In this document: piece after piece, positions 1-8,379 of the stretch | Position numbering within the stretch: the stretch's first letter is position 1 | Layout of the letters: the number at the start of each line of letters is the position of its first letter | Assembly: GCA_023300665.1 (NCBI GenBank) | Contig: JALZUU010000496.1 | Coordinates: 1-41,041 of the forward strand | Length of the DNA stretch: 41,041 nt | Origin: Saprospiraceae bacterium | Lineage (GTDB): Bacteria; Bacteroidota; Bacteroidia; Chitinophagales; Saprospiraceae | Reading direction: 5' to 3' | Notes under the pieces: model-generated | What the model saw: the letters and a program-made list of their open reading frames with translations, nothing else | Databases searched by the model: none | What the model was told of the DNA's origin: nothing | Made by a program: the position numbers and the translations under genes

Positions 1-416
1 CTATTGCGGACTGCATTGGTATAAACTTCCAACTCTTGTAGGGTGATATCATGGTGACCAAATTTATTGACAATATCACGTACCGCTATCATTTCTTCTT
101 CATCTACTTCTCCATCGGCTAGCATCATTAAAACCATGGTATGTTTCATCGCCTTTTCATATTCCGCTAAAAACTGATCTTCAGTCCCGCGACCATCCGG
201 ACGGTATTCCAAGACATTGGGAACATAGGTTCCTTTACAAGTTCCGCATTCAACAAAATCACCTATTCTACCCAAAGGAATAAGTGGAATAAAATAAAGG
301 GTGAAAAATCGGGTCACCTTTCGATGCCGATAGGGTTCTTCTCGTTCGCATTGAGGACAGAAGAAATGTCCTTCGTCCATGGTTGAATTAATGCCTCTAG
401 TTCCAAAAATAATCAT
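1..416 (-). CDS. Zinc-ribbon / TerB-like (tellurite resistance TerB-fold) protein, C-terminally truncated by the window edge
   Basis: Open minus-strand frame from ATG at 416 to the window start, absent from the ORF track because it is truncated. Translation MIIFGTRGINSTMDEGHFFCPQCEREEPYRHRKVTRFFTLYFIPLIPLGRIGDFVECGTCKGTYVPNVLEYRPDGRGTEDQFLAEYEKAMKHTMVLMMLADGEVDEEEMIAVRDIVNKFG... has two CxxC pairs followed by a TerB-like 'MMLADGEVDEEE' motif. Confidence 0.7.
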   Translation of the reverse strand, partial: MIIFGTRGINSTMDEGHFFCPQCEREEPYRHRKVTRFFTLYFIPLIPLGRIGDFVECGTCKGTYVPNVLEYRPDGRGTEDQFLAEYEKAMKHTMVLMMLADGEVDEEEMIAVRDIVNKFGHHDITLQELEVYTNAVRN

Positions 417-432
417 AAGCTTGGTTGTTGTT

Positions 433-472
433 GAATCGTTGAATCGTTGAATCGTTGAATCGTTGAATCGTT
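433..472. repeat. Octanucleotide tandem repeat, 5 perfect copies of GAATCGTT
   Basis: Read directly: gaatcgtt x5 at 433-472. Further copies (atcgttgaatcgttga) at about 607-622. Confidence 0.95.
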
Positions 473-478
473 AAGTTA

Positions 479-600
479 ACTCTAAAAAGTGTTTTTCTCG
501 CAGAGACCTTCTATCATGTATATCTTTTAACCTGAAGCAATTCTATATTTTATTCTTGTTAAATAAGATTCAGAATTTCTGTTTTTCTACTTTTTAGAGT
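479..600. mobile_element. Candidate MITE-like element with perfect 12-bp terminal inverted repeats
   Basis: ACTCTAAAAAGT (479-490) and its exact reverse complement ACTTTTTAGAGT (589-600) bound a non-coding 122-bp segment that has GAATCGTT copies on both outer sides. Confidence 0.45.
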
Positions 601-867
601 AGGCTCATCGTTGAATCGTTGAAATAACGGGATTTAGCGAAAAGGATAATATTGGTTGCTATCTTTTTTGTCTCGACCAAATCAAAATCAGCGATTGCGA
701 TTCAAGATTTCAAGATTCTATATACCACTGTACATTTCTTCCATTTTCTGTCTCCCAGCCTCCTAAAAGAGTAGCACCAAACCCGCAAATGTCCAGTAGT
801 ATGAACATTCTATGTAAATAAACTAATTTTTTTCTAACATTTCTTATATTGTCATCAAAATATTAAT

Positions 868-2475
868 ATGAGAAATGAATTTGTTGGTTTTTCCATTATA
901 AGTTTGGCTATTGTCTTTGGAGTCGGTTATTATTTATGGACTCCTATCTATTGGGGTTTGTTGTTTTTAGTTCCTTTGATTATACTGGGATATTATGATA
1001 TGTTTCAGGCCAAGCGAGCCATTGTTCGCAATTTTCCAATCCTAGGAAGAGCTCGTTATCTTATGGAAAATTTACGACCAAAAATCTATCAATATTTTAT
1101 TGAATCAGATACCAATGGTACGCCCATCAATCGACAATTCAGATCCATTGTCTATGCGCGTTCAAAACAAGAGCTTGCTACCAATCCTTTTGGTACTCAA
1201 ATCAATGTATACGATGAAGGTTACGAATGGATGAATCATTCTATCGCGGCACTTGACCATCACGAACTTGATTCCAATCCTAGAGTTACGGTTGGTGGTC
1301 CTGATTGTAAGCAACCTTATGCGGCTAGTCTGTTAAATGTATCTGCGATGAGTTTTGGGTCTTTGAGTAGTGCGGCAATAGAAGCGCTTAATGGTGGTGC
1401 TCAAATTGGAGGCTTTGCCCATAATACAGGAGAAGGCGGAATCAGTCCTTACCATAAAAAACCAGGTGGAGACCTGATCTACCAAATCGGAACTGGATAT
1501 TTTGGTTGTCGATCTAAAGAAGGCGGTTTTGATCCTGAATTATACAAAAAACGAGTCGCCAATCCTTCGGTCAAAATGATTGAGTTAAAACTTTCTCAAG
1601 GTGCCAAACCAGGCCACGGTGGTATCTTACCGGGCAAGAAAAACACCAAAGAAATTGCGGAAATTAGAAATGTAACGCAAGGAGAATCTGTTCTTTCTCC
1701 ACCCTATCATAAAGAATTTAATACGCCGCTCGGATTACTTAAATTTTTAAAACAGCTTCGAGATCTTTCCGATGGAAAACCAATAGGATTTAAGTTATGT
1801 GTTGGACACCGAAGTGAATTTTTGGCGATTTGTAAGGCCATGGTCCAAACGGGTATCAAACCGGATTTTATAGCCGTCGATGGAGCCGAAGGAGGAACGG
1901 GTGCAGCGCCTTTAGAGTTTTCTAACTCAGTTGGTACGCCTTTTAAAGAAGGACTCGCTTTTGTACATGATGCCTTGGTTGGCTTTGATTTAAAAAAGGA
2001 TATTACGATTATCGCAGCTGGAAAGATCATCACTGGATTTCATGTTTTTAAGGCCCTTGCCTTAGGAGCGGATATTTGCTACTCTGCTCGTGCCATGATG
2101 TTGGCACTTGGATGTATACAAGCCTTAGAATGCAATACCAATCACTGCCCTACGGGTGTTGCAACTCAAGATAAGGAGCTCGTTGCAGGTCTAAACGTTA
2201 ACAATAAAAAAGCACGGGTAGCCAATTATCATCGAGAAACCATCAATAGTTTGATTGAATTAATGGCAGCGGCTGGTATTCGAGATCCGAAACAGATCGG
2301 TCGTCATCAGATTTATCGTAGAAATAATATTAATGAAATTAGTAGTCTAGCACAGATTTATCCTAGAATGGAAACGGGAGCACTCCTCGATATTAATACC
2401 GCTCCGGAATCTTATAAGGTGTATTTGGATATGGCTCAGGCGGAGAGTTTTGCGCAGCGGTTGGTGGTGGTGTAG
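868..2475 (+). CDS. FMN-binding glutamate synthase family protein (GltB central/FMN-domain-like, N-terminal membrane segment)
   Basis: 535-aa ORF with N-terminal hydrophobic helices, then glutamate synthase FMN-domain motifs: MSFGSLSSAAIEALNGGA, NTGEGGISPYH, KLSQGAKPGHGG, VDGAEGGTGAAPLEF, CNTNHCPTGVATQD. Confidence 0.92.
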   Translation: MRNEFVGFSIISLAIVFGVGYYLWTPIYWGLLFLVPLIILGYYDMFQAKRAIVRNFPILGRARYLMENLRPKIYQYFIESDTNGTPINRQFRSIVYARSKQELATNPFGTQINVYDEGYEWMNHSIAALDHHELDSNPRVTVGGPDCKQPYAASLLNVSAMSFGSLSSAAIEALNGGAQIGGFAHNTGEGGISPYHKKPGGDLIYQIGTGYFGCRSKEGGFDPELYKKRVANPSVKMIELKLSQGAKPGHGGILPGKKNTKEIAEIRNVTQGESVLSPPYHKEFNTPLGLLKFLKQLRDLSDGKPIGFKLCVGHRSEFLAICKAMVQTGIKPDFIAVDGAEGGTGAAPLEFSNSVGTPFKEGLAFVHDALVGFDLKKDITIIAAGKIITGFHVFKALALGADICYSARAMMLALGCIQALECNTNHCPTGVATQDKELVAGLNVNNKKARVANYHRETINSLIELMAAAGIRDPKQIGRHQIYRRNNINEISSLAQIYPRMETGALLDINTAPESYKVYLDMAQAESFAQRLVVV

Positions 2476-2524
2476 AGACAATTCATGAATTGTCTCTACA
2501 CATGAATTCTCTCTACATTTTTTT
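2471..2524 (+). terminator. Palindromic element / intrinsic-terminator-like structure (30-bp perfect palindrome, second half-copy, T7)
   Basis: TGTAGAGACAATTCATGAATTGTCTCTACA (2471-2500) is a perfect palindrome. CATGAATTCTCTCTACA (2501-2517) repeats its 17-nt right part with one mismatch, followed by TTTTTTT (2518-2524). Confidence 0.7.
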
Positions 2525-2528
2525 GATC

Positions 2529-3098
2529 TTATTCAATTAATGTTTCAAGGTCAATTTTAAGACTGTTGAGTATCTCAATTTCCCGAGACCAATTTAGTAT
2601 TTGCCAGTCTTTATTTTTTTCAGATATCATAACTTTTTGAGAATCTGTAAATATCCAAATTACTTTTTCAACCCCAAAATCAAGCAATTGATCTGTCTTT
2701 TTATGAAAATATCCAAAAGAGTCTTGTACTTCTTCTAGCTCAGCCTTCGTATCAATTTCTATGACTACTTTAGGCGGAATGCCCAAATATTTATTCGACT
2801 TTTTAATACCTTCTAATTTCTTTTTTTCTACTATGGCAATATCTGCAGCCCTCCATCCTTTGTCTTTAAATTGTAAACCGATCTCATTTGTTAATACAAC
2901 ATATTCATTACCCAAATTAGACATTAAAAAATAAACCAGTCTGGTAATAATAAGCGATTGCAAATAGCTACTTCCCATTAGTTCATCAATTTGTTTATTA
3001 CCTTTTAAATAATCTTTATACCCACGATAATAGATGGGTTTACCAGCTACCATTTCGTAAATTAATTCATGTGGAATATTTTGCTGTGCGTTTGACAT
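2529..3098 (-). CDS. Uma2 family endonuclease-like protein (DUF820, PD-(D/E)XK fold)
   Basis: 189 aa with RAADIAIVEKKK...GIPPKVVIEIDTKAELEEVQDSFGYFHKKTDQLLDFGVEKVIWIF, typical of the Uma2 core (ADIAxV, VVIEI, K, Y, GVxxVWxI). Confidence 0.85.
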   Translation of the reverse strand: MSNAQQNIPHELIYEMVAGKPIYYRGYKDYLKGNKQIDELMGSSYLQSLIITRLVYFLMSNLGNEYVVLTNEIGLQFKDKGWRAADIAIVEKKKLEGIKKSNKYLGIPPKVVIEIDTKAELEEVQDSFGYFHKKTDQLLDFGVEKVIWIFTDSQKVMISEKNKDWQILNWSREIEILNSLKIDLETLIE

Positions 3099-3197
3099 AC
3101 AGACTAATTCTGATTTTTTAAAGATTATTTTCTCTAAGATACCCTATTTAATGATTAACTCCAATTTTTTTAAAAGAAATGCTTGTCTCTGCCTCTT

Positions 3198-4415
3198 CTA
3201 TGATTCCACCATCTTAATCACACATTGATCTTTTTGCATATCGATTTCTAGGTCTTTTCGATTGCGAAGCCAGGTGATGAGGTTTTCTCCTAAAAATTTT
3301 CCACGCCATCCGGTGGCTAATTTTTCATCAAAATACTGATCGTCTGCTTTCATTTTTTTGATGCCAGAACCATAGATGACTAGGCCATTAGAAAGGCTTT
3401 CTTGGTTACATTTTATTTTGATGAGTAAGGACAACATCTCCATGATGGTTTCTTGTCCAGTCGGTTGAATCTGGGTTTTAGGAATCTCAGCAAGGACTTC
3501 TTCTTCCTCAGGAGTTGGCGCTGCTTCATAAAGGGCCAAAAACTCATCCATATATTTCCCCATAATTCCGTTTGGGAGACGACGATGATTTTTGAGTGCT
3601 GCTCTACCCGATCCGATATTACGCGTAATCGCACTGATATATTTTGCGGGAAGAATCATCTCTTTGCTATAATTCTTTTGCTCCGCCTTTTTTATTCTCC
3701 ATTTGTAGATCCGAATTAAGAATAGCTGATTTTGAGGGCGTAGATTATAGATCATGCTATTAGAAAGCGCCTCTTTGTTTGGAATGCCTTTATAATAATC
3801 TTCAAACTCATATTTCTTCATCTCCTCAATTGCCCATTCGTAACGGTCTAACTTATTGAGTTTAGCCGTCAATAATTCCCAGAGTCGCTTAAGGTAGATA
3901 ATATCATCCAGCGCGTACTTAATTTGTTTTTGATTAATAGGACGAGATTCCCAATCTGATACGGTATAGCCTTTTCCGAGATTGACATTTATTTCATTAG
4001 CCACTAGCTTACGAAAAGAAATGGGATAATTATAACCTACAAATCCTGCCGCAATTTGGGTATCAAATAAATTTTTTGGAATTACATTCCCTTCCACCTT
4101 TAACAATCGGTAATCGTTTTCTCCCGCATGTGTAACTTTCACAATACTGGGATCCTCAATCATCGCATAAAAGGAATCCAAGTTTTTTAATACAATAGAA
4201 TCAATAATATAAACCCCATTATCAGTTATTACCTGAATTAAGCATAATAAGGTATAAAAACGCTTTTCACCTACAAATTCGGTATCAAAGCCCATCCAGG
4301 AAATATCCTGATTTTCATCGATAAATTGCTGTAAAGTTTCGGGCGTATCTATGTATAAATAGTCTACCATTGTCCTTGATTGTCTGTCTTTTTCACCCAT
4401 GACACAAATGTACAA
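3198..4415 (-). CDS. rnd: Ribonuclease D (DEDD 3'-5' exonuclease with HRDC-like region); start may be the internal ATG at 4370
   Basis: GFDTEFVGE (DxE), THAGENDYRLL, YALDDIIYLKRLWELL (YxxxD) exonuclease motifs and a downstream HRDC-like region. Internal start MVDYLYIDTPETLQQF fits better with the family N-terminus. Confidence 0.88.
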   Translation of the reverse strand: MYICVMGEKDRQSRTMVDYLYIDTPETLQQFIDENQDISWMGFDTEFVGEKRFYTLLCLIQVITDNGVYIIDSIVLKNLDSFYAMIEDPSIVKVTHAGENDYRLLKVEGNVIPKNLFDTQIAAGFVGYNYPISFRKLVANEINVNLGKGYTVSDWESRPINQKQIKYALDDIIYLKRLWELLTAKLNKLDRYEWAIEEMKKYEFEDYYKGIPNKEALSNSMIYNLRPQNQLFLIRIYKWRIKKAEQKNYSKEMILPAKYISAITRNIGSGRAALKNHRRLPNGIMGKYMDEFLALYEAAPTPEEEEVLAEIPKTQIQPTGQETIMEMLSLLIKIKCNQESLSNGLVIYGSGIKKMKADDQYFDEKLATGWRGKFLGENLITWLRNRKDLEIDMQKDQCVIKMVES

Positions 4416-4683
4416 TATTTCAATGGATAATTTATCTTACTTCCTTTTCGTTATGATAAATGACTACAAGCATAAGGAGGGTTTTCTTAGTTAAAAATTT
4501 GGTCAAAATCATCAATTTTTCGATAATTTTAGCTTTTAAAACGAAAAATTCATTCCTAAACTATGTTAAGCGAATTTGAAAAATAACCTAATTTCGTTCC
4601 TTTGTACACCTATTATACGTCTAAAAAAGGTGAACATATAGTCAAAAAAACCGTTTAACCAACACACACCTAAACACATTTTT

Positions 4684-7600
4684 ATGAAATTTATTAAGTG
4701 GTTATTCTTTACGATCCTATTTTTAGTGATCTTATTGATTGCTGGAGGCTTTGTCCTCAGCTATTTTTACAAAGATGAAATCGTTGCAAAAGTAAAAACA
4801 GATATCAATAAGAACTTTGATGCGACCATTGATTTTGGCGATGTTGATCTCTCCTTCTTACGGAGTTTTCCTGATTTCAATCTTCAGCTAAAAGATTTAA
4901 ATATCAAAGGCAAAGACGCTTTTGAAGGTATCACACTGATTGATGCTAAGAATATCGAACTAGACCTAGATGTTATGTCGGTCATCAACGCCGAAGTGCC
5001 CATTCAAATCAATACGATCCAATTTACAAAGCCAAGTATCCATGTGATGGTACTCAAAGATGGAAAGGCCAATTATGATATTGCCAAAGAAACGGCTAGT
5101 GAAACGGAAGAAGCCTCTTCTTATAATTTTAAAATAAACCTTGAAAAGTATAATATTGTAGAAGGTCATATAACTTATGATGATCGTGCGGGAGATTTAT
5201 TTCTTGAGCTAAAAGACATGGATCACGAAGGCACCGGTAATTTTACTGAAACAGTTTTTGATTTAGTTACCAAAACCAATATTGCGGAAATTTCTGCCAA
5301 AACAGGTGGAATTACTTATTTGCGACGAGCGAAGGGTGATTTGGATATGACCCTCAATGCGGATTTGGATCAAATGAAGTTTACGCTCAAAGACAACGAA
5401 TTGATGGTTAACGCACTTAAGTTAAAGGCCGATGGCTTTGTCAATTTACTTAAGAATGGAGATATAGATTTGGATTTAAAATTTGACGCACCTGGTAATT
5501 CTTTTAAGAATTTTCTATCGCTAGTTCCTAGTGCTTTTACCAAAGATTTTGCGGAGGTAGTCGCCAATGGAAATCTTGCTTTTAATGGCTTTGCGAAAGG
5601 TATCTATAATGGAGAAAAAAATAAAATGCCGGCATTTAAAGTATTTCTTGATATTGCCAATGGTGATTTTAAATATCCATCTTTACCGATGGGGGTAAAA
5701 GATATTTTTGCTAAAATAAATATCAACAGCCCATCCAGCGATTTTGATAAAATGGTAATCGATATTCCGGATTTCAAAATGAACCTCGGTAATAATCCTT
5801 TCGCTGCTAGACTCAACCTAAAAAATCCAGTCAGTGATCCTAATATTGATACAAAGATCAATGGGGTTATTAATCTAGCAGATCTTTCCAAGGCCTTTCC
5901 AATGGAAGATGTCCAAACACTCAATGGAGTGATTACGGCTGACGTAGTCGCCAATACTAGAATGAGCTATATTGACCAACAAAAGTACGAACGGGTACAG
6001 ATGGATGGGACGATGCAAATTGAAAATTTAAATTATGTGGCGACTGGCTTACCAAAAATCAACATTAAAAATACAAATATTGCTTTTACTCCTAAGAATG
6101 CGAAGATTGATAATTTTATAGCCACCCTTGGAAAAAGTGATATCGAAGCAAAAGGTACTTTAAATAATATCTTAGCTTACTTCTCTACAGAAAAAACAAT
6201 GACGGGTAAATTTTCGGTTCGTTCTAATTATTTTGATTTAAATGAATGGATTGCCGAAGAAGAGAAAACGCAACCAGCAGTAGCCACCACACCTGGTGAA
6301 ACAGCGGAAGTTTTTGATCGATTTGATTTTGAACTTGATGCAGTGATGGACAAAATTGATTATGATATTTATAAATTATCTAAAGTCTCTGCAGCAGGAC
6401 ATTTTTCCCCTACTCGACTGGCTATGGATAATTTCGCACTGCGTATCAGTAATAGTGATATAAAAGGAAACGGAGATTTAAAAAATATTTTTGCTTATGT
6501 TTTTGATAATGAAACCCTAGAAGGTAATCTAAATATCAGCTCTAAATATTTTGACCTTAATCAGTTTATGGCGGATATAGAAACGGGTACACCACAGGCC
6601 AAAACTATTGCGGAGGAAGAATTACAACCCTTGGTTATTCCTGAAGGTGTGGCGGTTAATATCAATGCGAAAATTGACAAGCTAGACTATACGAATATGG
6701 CCTTAAAAAATATTAATGGTAAAATGGTCATTGCTGATCAAGCGATTAATATTGATAAAGCTACGGCCAATACTTTGGGAGGAAAAATGACGATGTCTGG
6801 TGGATATGATTCTAAAGATACCGAAAAGCCAGGTTTTAATATGGATTTTGATATTAATCAATTTTCTTTTCAAGAAGCATTTAAAAAACTCAATACCGTA
6901 CAAGCACTTGCTCCAATCATCAAGTTTATGGATGGTAAATTTGATACTAAATTAAAGTTAAATGGCTTTGTTGGTAAAGATATGATGCCTGATTTAAACA
7001 CCTTGACGGCTGATGGATTTCTTCAAACATTAGATGCAGTCCTAAAGTCTTTTAAACCTTTAGAAAAGCTAGGAGATAAACTTAATATTTCTGCTTTTAA
7101 TTCTTTAAAAATTAAGGATACTAAAAACTGGTTTACGGTTAAAGATGGGATGGTTAATATTTCAGAATTTGATTATTCTTTCCAAGAGATTGCCATGAAA
7201 ATTAGTGGTCAACATGGATTAAATCAAGACATGAACTATACAATTAAGACAAAGATTCCTAGAGAGTTATTGCGTCAATCTGGCATCGGACAAGCAGCAG
7301 ATAAAGGTCTTGACTTCTTGAGTAAAGAGGCCAGTAAATTTGGGGTAAACATTGCGCAAGGAGATTTTATCGATATGGATATCAATATCTTAGGCTCGAT
7401 TAGTTCACCAAAAATCAAGATCAAACCTACTGGTTCTGGTGGAAAATCATTTAAAGAAAATGCCACTGATCAAATTAATGCCATAAAAGATAAAGCGATT
7501 CAAGATGCTAAAGATAAATTAAAAGAAGAAACGGATAAGGCCAAAGCTGCCGCTGAACAAAAAGCCAAAGAAGAACTCGACAAAGCCACCGCCAAGGTAA

Positions 7601-7809
7601 AAGCTGAAGCCGAAAAGAAGGCCAAAGAAGCAGCAGATAAAATCAAACAACAAGTAAAAGATAGTATCGCCAATAAAGCCACAGAGGTCATCAAAGATAA
7701 GATCGACGATGAAATAAAAGATAAAGTAAGCGATGAGGTAAAAGATAAAATAAATGATATCAAGGATAAATGGAATCCCTTTAAAAAGAAAGAAGGAGGT
7801 GGTCGGTAG
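4684..7809 (+). CDS. AsmA family protein with Lys/Ala/Glu-rich C-terminal tail
   Basis: 1041 aa with an N-terminal TM helix, AsmA-like N-terminus (FKDEIVAKVKTDINKNFDATIDFGDVDLSFLRSFPDFNLQLKDLNIKG) and AsmA-2-like C-terminal region. About 110 residues of K/A/E/D-rich sequence follow. Confidence 0.88.
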   Translation: MKFIKWLFFTILFLVILLIAGGFVLSYFYKDEIVAKVKTDINKNFDATIDFGDVDLSFLRSFPDFNLQLKDLNIKGKDAFEGITLIDAKNIELDLDVMSVINAEVPIQINTIQFTKPSIHVMVLKDGKANYDIAKETASETEEASSYNFKINLEKYNIVEGHITYDDRAGDLFLELKDMDHEGTGNFTETVFDLVTKTNIAEISAKTGGITYLRRAKGDLDMTLNADLDQMKFTLKDNELMVNALKLKADGFVNLLKNGDIDLDLKFDAPGNSFKNFLSLVPSAFTKDFAEVVANGNLAFNGFAKGIYNGEKNKMPAFKVFLDIANGDFKYPSLPMGVKDIFAKININSPSSDFDKMVIDIPDFKMNLGNNPFAARLNLKNPVSDPNIDTKINGVINLADLSKAFPMEDVQTLNGVITADVVANTRMSYIDQQKYERVQMDGTMQIENLNYVATGLPKINIKNTNIAFTPKNAKIDNFIATLGKSDIEAKGTLNNILAYFSTEKTMTGKFSVRSNYFDLNEWIAEEEKTQPAVATTPGETAEVFDRFDFELDAVMDKIDYDIYKLSKVSAAGHFSPTRLAMDNFALRISNSDIKGNGDLKNIFAYVFDNETLEGNLNISSKYFDLNQFMADIETGTPQAKTIAEEELQPLVIPEGVAVNINAKIDKLDYTNMALKNINGKMVIADQAINIDKATANTLGGKMTMSGGYDSKDTEKPGFNMDFDINQFSFQEAFKKLNTVQALAPIIKFMDGKFDTKLKLNGFVGKDMMPDLNTLTADGFLQTLDAVLKSFKPLEKLGDKLNISAFNSLKIKDTKNWFTVKDGMVNISEFDYSFQEIAMKISGQHGLNQDMNYTIKTKIPRELLRQSGIGQAADKGLDFLSKEASKFGVNIAQGDFIDMDINILGSISSPKIKIKPTGSGGKSFKENATDQINAIKDKAIQDAKDKLKEETDKAKAAAEQKAKEELDKATAKVKAEAEKKAKEAADKIKQQVKDSIANKATEVIKDKIDDEIKDKVSDEVKDKINDIKDKWNPFKKKEGGGR

Positions 7810-7894
7810 AAGGGTAATTAATAATGGTTTAATGAAGAATTAATAATGCCGCTTCTATTGTATTTTTAATTTCATTAGCGTTTTTATTTTTAGC

Positions 7895-7937
7895 AAAAAA
7901 AAGGATCATTTCTAAATTAGAAATGATCCTTTTTTTT
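7895..7937. terminator. Bidirectional intrinsic terminator between convergent genes
   Basis: AAAAAAAAGGATCATTTCTAAATTAGAAATGATCCTTTTTTTT: perfect stem with an A-run on one side and a T-run on the other. Confidence 0.93.
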
Positions 7938-7954
7938 GCTTGAAGCCAATGGCA

Positions 7955-8353
7955 CTACAATCCACCAATAGCATATTTCAACACATCAAATCTAAAACCG
8001 TCTTTTCTTTCTAGCAGTAATTTAAATTCTTCTTTTGTTATTTTTCGCATTTCTGAATCTGACAACCAGAAACTTTTAAGCACTTTCAATTCATCATTAA
8101 CTGGATTGAGTTCATTGAGCATTTTCACAATGCGTTCTCTGTTTACTTCATCCACCAAGGCGTAAATTACTGCCTCGTCTAATTTTCTAAAATTTAATTC
8201 TGCCTCTGCCGTCTCTAGTGCCTTGGAGCTAAAATTTTCTGGATGTTCTAAAACCGAAATTAAAGTTTTGGTATCCTTACGAGCATATCTTTTTGCTAGA
8301 TCCATAGTAGTTTGCTTTTTCTCATTGAAATTATTAATTGAAATAAGATACAA
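7955..8353 (-). CDS. Hypothetical protein, 132 aa (possible start at internal ATG 8305)
   Basis: ORF co-oriented with and 26 bp downstream of giant PKD gene 1. MDLAKRYARKDTKTLISVLEHPENFSSKALETAEAELNFRKL... gave no recognised family. Confidence 0.65.
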   Translation of the reverse strand: MYLISINNFNEKKQTTMDLAKRYARKDTKTLISVLEHPENFSSKALETAEAELNFRKLDEAVIYALVDEVNRERIVKMLNELNPVNDELKVLKSFWLSDSEMRKITKEEFKLLLERKDGFRFDVLKYAIGGL

Positions 8354-8379
8354 AAGTTCAAGAACAACTGCAAAATCTA

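Noticed and set aside
1707-2033. 108-aa minus-strand ORF inside the glutamate synthase gene
   Set aside because: Fully antisense to a well-supported conserved CDS.
2529-3098. Uma2-like nuclease as part of a restriction or defence system
   Set aside because: Uma2/DUF820 genes are common as solitary, often multicopy genes; no methyltransferase or other defence gene is adjacent.
3413-3719. Overlapping ORFs 3413-3634 (-) and 3453-3719 (+) within rnd
   Set aside because: Alternative frames of a recognised RNase D gene, with no family features.
7500-7763. 87-aa minus-strand Ser/Leu-rich hydrophobic ORF
   Set aside because: Antisense of the Lys/Ala-rich AsmA tail; low-complexity artefact.
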